Part shown: piece after piece, positions 7,274 to 9,441 of the stretch
Layout of the letters: every line of letters starts with the position of its first letter
How positions within the stretch are numbered: position 1 is the stretch's first letter
NCBI GenBank assembly: GCA_964644025.1
Contig: CAZXVW010000170.1
Span: 1-9,441 of the forward strand
Reading direction: 5' to 3'
DNA length: 9,441 bases
From: CAZXVW01 sp964644025
GTDB taxonomy: Bacteria; Acidobacteriota; Terriglobia; Bryobacterales; Bryobacteraceae
The notes under the pieces: generated by a model
What the model was told of the DNA's origin: nothing
What the model saw: the letters and a program-made list of their open reading frames with translations, nothing else
The model's database searches: none
Translations under genes and position numbers: made by a program

Positions 7274-7427
7274 CGAGCAACAACAAGATCAGTTCAGGAG
7301 AGAGCCGCGGAAGTCCCCCCATCGAGCAGACCTCCTCGACTCGTGGAATTCGGCCGGCCGGGGCCTGTGCCGTGCGGCGCGTCAGCCTTCGGTGTTCCCC
7401 CCGGCCACTGAATCGTAGGAGGATTGA
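7274..7427 (+). other. 154-base non-coding gap with a possible leader structure
   Basis: This is the only sizeable spacer in the window. I see no convincing -35/-10 pair and no stem followed by a T-run. It contains a 10-base perfect palindrome CGGCCGGCCG (7351-7360). An 8-bp perfect stem can form between GGCCGGGG (7356-7363) and CCCCGGCC (7399-7406), closing a 35-base loop and ending 10 bases before the ribosome site of the next gene. It may mark the start of a second transcription unit or a leader controlling the GH33 fusion gene; neither is shown. Confidence 0.4.
7417..7422 (+). promoter_or_regulatory. Strong Shine-Dalgarno site of the GH33-sulfatase gene
   Basis: AGGAGG lies five bases before ATG 7428. 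It is the best match to the anti-Shine-Dalgarno sequence among the five genes here and decides the start of the last gene. Confidence 0.85.
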
Positions 7428-9441
7428 ATGATAAGGACGTACAGGATCATCACCCTGCTGCTCGCTCTCTCCGCTGCGGCTGCGGCCGCAGACGTGTTCA
7501 CCGAGTCCACCGTGTTTCGTTCAGGCGCCGGCGGTTACCACACCTACCGCATCCCGTCCCTGATCACCACCAGGGCCGGCACGGTGCTCGCATTTTGCGA
7601 GGGGCGCAAGGAAGGCCGCGGCGACAGCGGAAACATTGACCTGCTGGTGAAACGCTCCGAGGACGGGGGCCGGACGTGGTCGGCGCAACAAGTGGTTTGG
7701 GATGATGGCGCCAACACCTGCGGAAATCCGTGCCCGGTGGTGGATGAGCGCTCCGGCCGGATCGTGCTGCTGGCAACCTGGAACCGCGGCGGGGACCAGG
7801 GAAGGGATTTGCACCGCGGCACCGCGAAAGGAACGCGGCGGGTCTTCGTACTGACCTCGGACGATGACGGCCGGAGCTGGTCCCGGCCGCGCGAAGTCAC
7901 CGCCGCGGCCAAAGCGCCGGACTGGTGGTGGTACGCCACCGGCCCGGGCGTCTCGATCCAGCTTCGCCGGGGTCCGCACGCCGGGCGGCTGGTGGCGCCT
8001 TGCAACCACACGTCCAAGGCGGACGGTTTCGCGGCCCATGCCATCTACTCCGATGATGGCGGCCGCACGTGGCGCCGCAGCAATTCCATCAAGCCGGCCT
8101 GCAATGAGAGCCAGGTGGTGGAACTGGCCGATGGCCGGCTGATGATGAACATGCGTTCCCAATCCTTCACGAACGAAGAACGGACGGGCTACCGGGCGAT
8201 TGCGTTCAGCCGGGACGGCGGTGCTACCTGGAGCGCTCCGGAGTTCGACAGGCACCTCGGCGACCCGCAGGTGCAGGCGAGCCTCATCCGCTACAGCCTT
8301 GCCTCCGAGGAAGGCCGGAATCGCCTCCTGTTCTCGAATCCCAGCCCGCCAATACGCCGGGAGCGCGGGCAGCGGGTCGACCTCACCGTCCGCCTCAGCT
8401 ACGACGAAGGGAAAACGTGGCCGGTGGCGAAGCGGATTCATCCGGGTCCGTCGGCTTACTCCTCGCTGGCGCGCCTGCCGGACGGATTGATCGGCCTGCT
8501 GTACGAGGGTGGCAAGAACAGCCCATATGAAGAATTGAAGTTCGCGCGATTCTCGCTGGCCTGGCTGACGGACGGAAAGGACAACCCGCAAGGCGAGCAA
8601 GAGCGGGCCAGCCGACGCACTAGGCCGGCGCGCCGCTCTCCCGCCCGCCGGCCGAACGTGTTGTTCGTCGCCGTCGACGACATGAGAGACTGGACCGGCT
8701 ACCTGGGCGGTTATCGCGGCCGGGTGCACACGCCGAACATCGATCGCCTGGCCGCCCGCGGCGTGGCATTCACCAACGCCCACACGGCGGCGCCCGTCTG
8801 CTGCCCGAGCCGGACGGCTATCCTGACCGGCCTCATGCCGTCGACGAGCGGCATTTACAACAACGGGCAATGGTGGAAGCCGCACCTGCCCGAAGTGATT
8901 ACCATCCCCGTCCAGTTCCGAAAACACGGCTATGAGGCCGCCGGCGCCGGCAAGATCTTCCATCACACCGCCGGCAACAATCCGCCGTACCAGTGGGACG
9001 ACTACCACCGGCTGACTTTCGAGAACGACCCGTGGTTCCGCGGCTCGAAGCTGAACTACCCGTGGTCGAAATCCGGCCCGCCGCCGCCCGGATTTCCCTT
9101 CTGCGGCTTGGCGGGGCTCTTGGGCGAGAACGACTGGGGATCACTCTCCATCAAAGAAGATGAGTACGACGACGCGCACACCGTGGACTACGCGATCCGG
9201 TTCCTGCGCCGCCGGCACGCGAAGCCGTTCTTCCTTGCCTGCGGCATTTACCGGCCCCATCTACCGTGGTACGTCCCGCGCCGGTACTTCGAGCTGTATC
9301 CGTTGAATGAAGTCAAGCTTCCCCCGGTGCGCGAGAATGACCTGGACGACGTGCCCGCCGAGGGACGGAAGCTCTCCGAGGCGCGCCGCGCGGACTTCCT
9401 CAAAATCAAAGCCGCCGGCAGGTGGAAGGACGCCATCCAGG
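7428..9441 (+). CDS. GH33 sialidase + S1_7 sulfatase fusion (3' truncated by window)
   Basis: The frame runs open from ATG 7428 to the window end: 671 residues, with an estimated 150 or so missing. Signal peptide: residues 1-21 (hydrophobic, Ala-rich). Residues 24-380 are a canonical GH33 exo-sialidase propeller: YR41IP, EGR60, acid/base candidate D66 in GRGDSGNID, CNE227S, R243, R322 and Y344, all placed as in bacterial and animal sialidases, plus five Asp boxes (S77, S144, S208, S261, S324). It should release terminal sialic acid or a related nonulosonic acid outside the cytoplasm. An Arg-rich linker (about 385-408) leads to an S1_7 sulfatase with VDD (D417, D418), maturation motif C458-C-P-S-R462, GK509IFH512 and RPH611; the SDHG block lies beyond the window. 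I followed the codons through the junction and found no stop; TAG at 8621 is out of frame. A 154-base gap separates it from the previous gene. Confidence 0.92.
   Translation, partial: MIRTYRIITLLLALSAAAAAADVFTESTVFRSGAGGYHTYRIPSLITTRAGTVLAFCEGRKEGRGDSGNIDLLVKRSEDGGRTWSAQQVVWDDGANTCGNPCPVVDERSGRIVLLATWNRGGDQGRDLHRGTAKGTRRVFVLTSDDDGRSWSRPREVTAAAKAPDWWWYATGPGVSIQLRRGPHAGRLVAPCNHTSKADGFAAHAIYSDDGGRTWRRSNSIKPACNESQVVELADGRLMMNMRSQSFTNEERTGYRAIAFSRDGGATWSAPEFDRHLGDPQVQASLIRYSLASEEGRNRLLFSNPSPPIRRERGQRVDLTVRLSYDEGKTWPVAKRIHPGPSAYSSLARLPDGLIGLLYEGGKNSPYEELKFARFSLAWLTDGKDNPQGEQERASRRTRPARRSPARRPNVLFVAVDDMRDWTGYLGGYRGRVHTPNIDRLAARGVAFTNAHTAAPVCCPSRTAILTGLMPSTSGIYNNGQWWKPHLPEVITIPVQFRKHGYEAAGAGKIFHHTAGNNPPYQWDDYHRLTFENDPWFRGSKLNYPWSKSGPPPPGFPFCGLAGLLGENDWGSLSIKEDEYDDAHTVDYAIRFLRRRHAKPFFLACGIYRPHLPWYVPRRYFELYPLNEVKLPPVRENDLDDVPAEGRKLSEARRADFLKIKAAGRWKDAIQ

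Noticed and set aside
7351..7360. Ten-base perfect palindrome as an operator
   Set aside because: It is built only of CGGCC units in GC-rich DNA and has no second copy or promoter nearby, so chance is the simpler explanation.
7424..7639. Short plus-strand frame at the start of the last gene (71 codons)
   Set aside because: It is an out-of-frame shadow of the signal peptide and YRIP region of the GH33 domain and lacks a ribosome site of its own.
8621..8623. TAG inside the linker of the GH33 fusion, possibly splitting it into two genes
   Set aside because: In the gene's frame these bases fall in ACT-AGG, so no stop occurs, and I see no ribosome site for a separate sulfatase start.
7521..9008. 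Long minus-strand open frame (495 codons) opposite the GH33 fusion
   Set aside because: The plus strand here carries a full GH33 catalytic set and a sulfatase motif; the minus frame shows no recognisable domain or ribosome site.

Overview
The window is GC-rich (about two thirds G+C by eye) and almost fully coding on the + strand. It holds the tail of one gene followed by five sulfatase-bearing genes in a row. Every one of the five begins with a signal peptide and carries a Cys-type sulfatase maturation motif (C-x-x-S-R). Dense runs of secreted iduronate-2-sulfatase-like and sulfamidase-like enzymes in GC-rich DNA are typical of the PVC group (Planctomycetota, Kiritimatiellota, Lentisphaerota, Verrucomicrobiota). 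No marker gene here decides among them, so the taxon is an inference.

Layout: (a) 2-103, last 33 codons of an unrecognised gene; (b) 162-1631, secreted S1_7 (iduronate-2-sulfatase-like) sulfatase; (c) 1672-3189, secreted S1_8 (N-sulfoglucosamine sulfohydrolase-like) sulfatase; (d) 3195-5849, a fusion of an Asp-box, sialidase-like beta-propeller with a C-terminal S1_7 sulfatase; (e) 5849-7273, a stand-alone S1_7 sulfatase, overlapping the stop of (d) by one base; (f) a 154-base gap; (g) 7428 to the window end, a canonical GH33 sialidase fused to another S1_7 sulfatase, whose 3' end lies outside the window. Spacings of 58, 40, 5 and -1 bases suggest that genes (b)-(e) and the upstream gene are one operon. 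Gene (g) has its own strong Shine-Dalgarno site and may be a second unit.

The most striking content is that two different sialidase-type propellers are each fused in frame to the N-terminus of an S1_7 sulfatase within one cluster. The propeller of (g) keeps the whole GH33 catalytic set. The propeller of (d) has lost the FRIP arginine and the acid/base aspartate, so it probably has another substrate or a binding role. With IDS-like and SGSH-like enzymes beside them, the locus looks like an export-dependent pathway for a sulfated glycan that also carries sialic acid or a related nonulosonic acid. Possible targets are sulfated mucin-type glycans, glycosaminoglycan mixtures, or glycans ending in sulfated sialic acid; the sequence does not choose between them. 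No transporter, regulator, formylglycine-generating enzyme, RNA gene, mobile element or CRISPR array is in the window.
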